A stretch of 64,000 nt of DNA. Source: Candidatus Scotarchaeum otlingeri (lineage in GTDB: Archaea > Thermoproteota > Nitrososphaeria > Geothermarchaeales > JDFR-13). The stretch covers positions 1,418,599 through 1,482,598 of the forward strand of contig MTMA02000006.1 in assembly GCA_002011075.2 (NCBI GenBank), written 5' to 3'. This document shows, piece by piece, positions 63,875 to 64,000 of this stretch. Position 1 is the first letter of the stretch, and every line of letters begins with the position of its first letter. The notes under the pieces were generated by a model. That model worked only from the letters and a program-made list of their open reading frames with translations, had not been told where the DNA came from and did no database searches. The position numbers and the translations under genes are program-made.

Positions 63875-64000
63875 ATGTTTCTTAGGTAATGGCACCTCTA
63901 TCCTCATAAAATCTTCAGCGGCAAAAACAGCTGGGAATATCTTTCTGGCCTCTTCCACCAAAATAGAAGCGTCTTCATATCTAGCGCTAAAATGTGTTAA
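63845..64000 (-). CDS. rnz: Ribonuclease Z, C-terminal fragment (5' end beyond window)
   Basis: The last 51 residues are present, reading LTHFSARYEDASILVEEA then FPAVFAAEDFMRIEVP and ending HLESSYPHGY-stop. LTHFSARY with the metal His and the A-x-D element mark the end of tRNase Z, which cuts tRNA 3' trailers. The frame is open to the window edge. Overlaps UPF0201 convergently by 30 bases. Confidence 0.85.
   Translation of the reverse strand, partial: LTHFSARYEDASILVEEARKIFPAVFAAEDFMRIEVPLPKKHLESSYPHGY

Overview
This AT-rich window is dense chromosomal DNA from an archaeon. The evidence includes an A-type ATP synthase, TFB, RadA, Orc1/Cdc6, family-B polymerase, GatD/GatE, archaeal CCA-adding enzyme, Nop5/fibrillarin/Gar1, ribosomal proteins S8e and S30e, SRP19, and many A-box promoters with leaderless or short-leader starts. 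The RuvB-like (TIP49-type) ATPase, a threonyl-tRNA synthetase without editing domain, the HerA/NurA pair and AMP phosphorylase with ribose-1,5-bisphosphate isomerase point to the TACK branch and probably a thermophile. A complete smc-scpA-scpB operon is unlike typical Sulfolobales or Desulfurococcales, so a deeper thermoproteotal or korarchaeal-like lineage is plausible. I cannot assign a taxon by eye. I see no rRNA, CRISPR, IS element or prophage, and no gene-free stretch above 300 bases.

Layout. 1-3.9 kb: AMP salvage genes (partial AMP phosphorylase converging on R15P isomerase) and a diverged flavoprotein/Fe-S pair. 3.9-6.7 kb: RuvB-like ATPase, TrmI and a membrane protein. 6.9-15.5 kb: A-ATP synthase in three units, with I and K on the plus strand facing the F-H-E-A-B-D-C operon on the minus strand. 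15.7-17.5 kb: two small membrane proteins and a ureohydrolase. 17.6-21.8 kb: PolB converging on ThrRS and a small zinc-finger-like protein. 22-26.4 kb: CDP-alcohol phosphatidyltransferase, herA-nurA and three small proteins that share an N-terminal beta-hairpin/helix unit followed by a winged helix. 26.4-32.2 kb: gatD-gatE, elp3, a hidden S30e gene with no canonical start codon, and an HD hydrolase. 32.4-35.7 kb: flippase, nop5 and fibrillarin, translationally coupled. 36.5-39.7 kb: two four-CBS proteins, an amidohydrolase-like protein lacking the metal ligands, and a Mut7-C nuclease. 39.8-46.3 kb: smc-scpA-scpB, then S8e-SRP19-gar1-tfb. 46.4-51.1 kb: RlmE, Trm1, THEP1 NTPase, RNase HII and a DUF47/PiT phosphate-transport pair. 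51.1-58 kb: a large surface protein, RadA, AsnRS, a glycosyltransferase and AMMECR1. 58.2-64 kb: Orc1/Cdc6, tRNA-Pro, a kinase, CCA enzyme, ThpR, UPF0200, UPF0201 and the end of RNase Z.

Together the genes are mostly information-processing core: replication and repair (PolB, Cdc6, RadA, HerA/NurA, RNase HII, SMC complex), tRNA and rRNA maturation (Trm1, TrmI, Elp3, RlmE, Nop5/fibrillarin, Gar1, CCA, RNase Z, ThpR), translation, and energy conservation. The least ordinary parts are the HerA/NurA-linked HTH trio, the S30e gene apparently starting at ATC, two degenerate enzyme families, and the habit of convergent genes overlapping at their 3' ends (8 of 13 convergent pairs).
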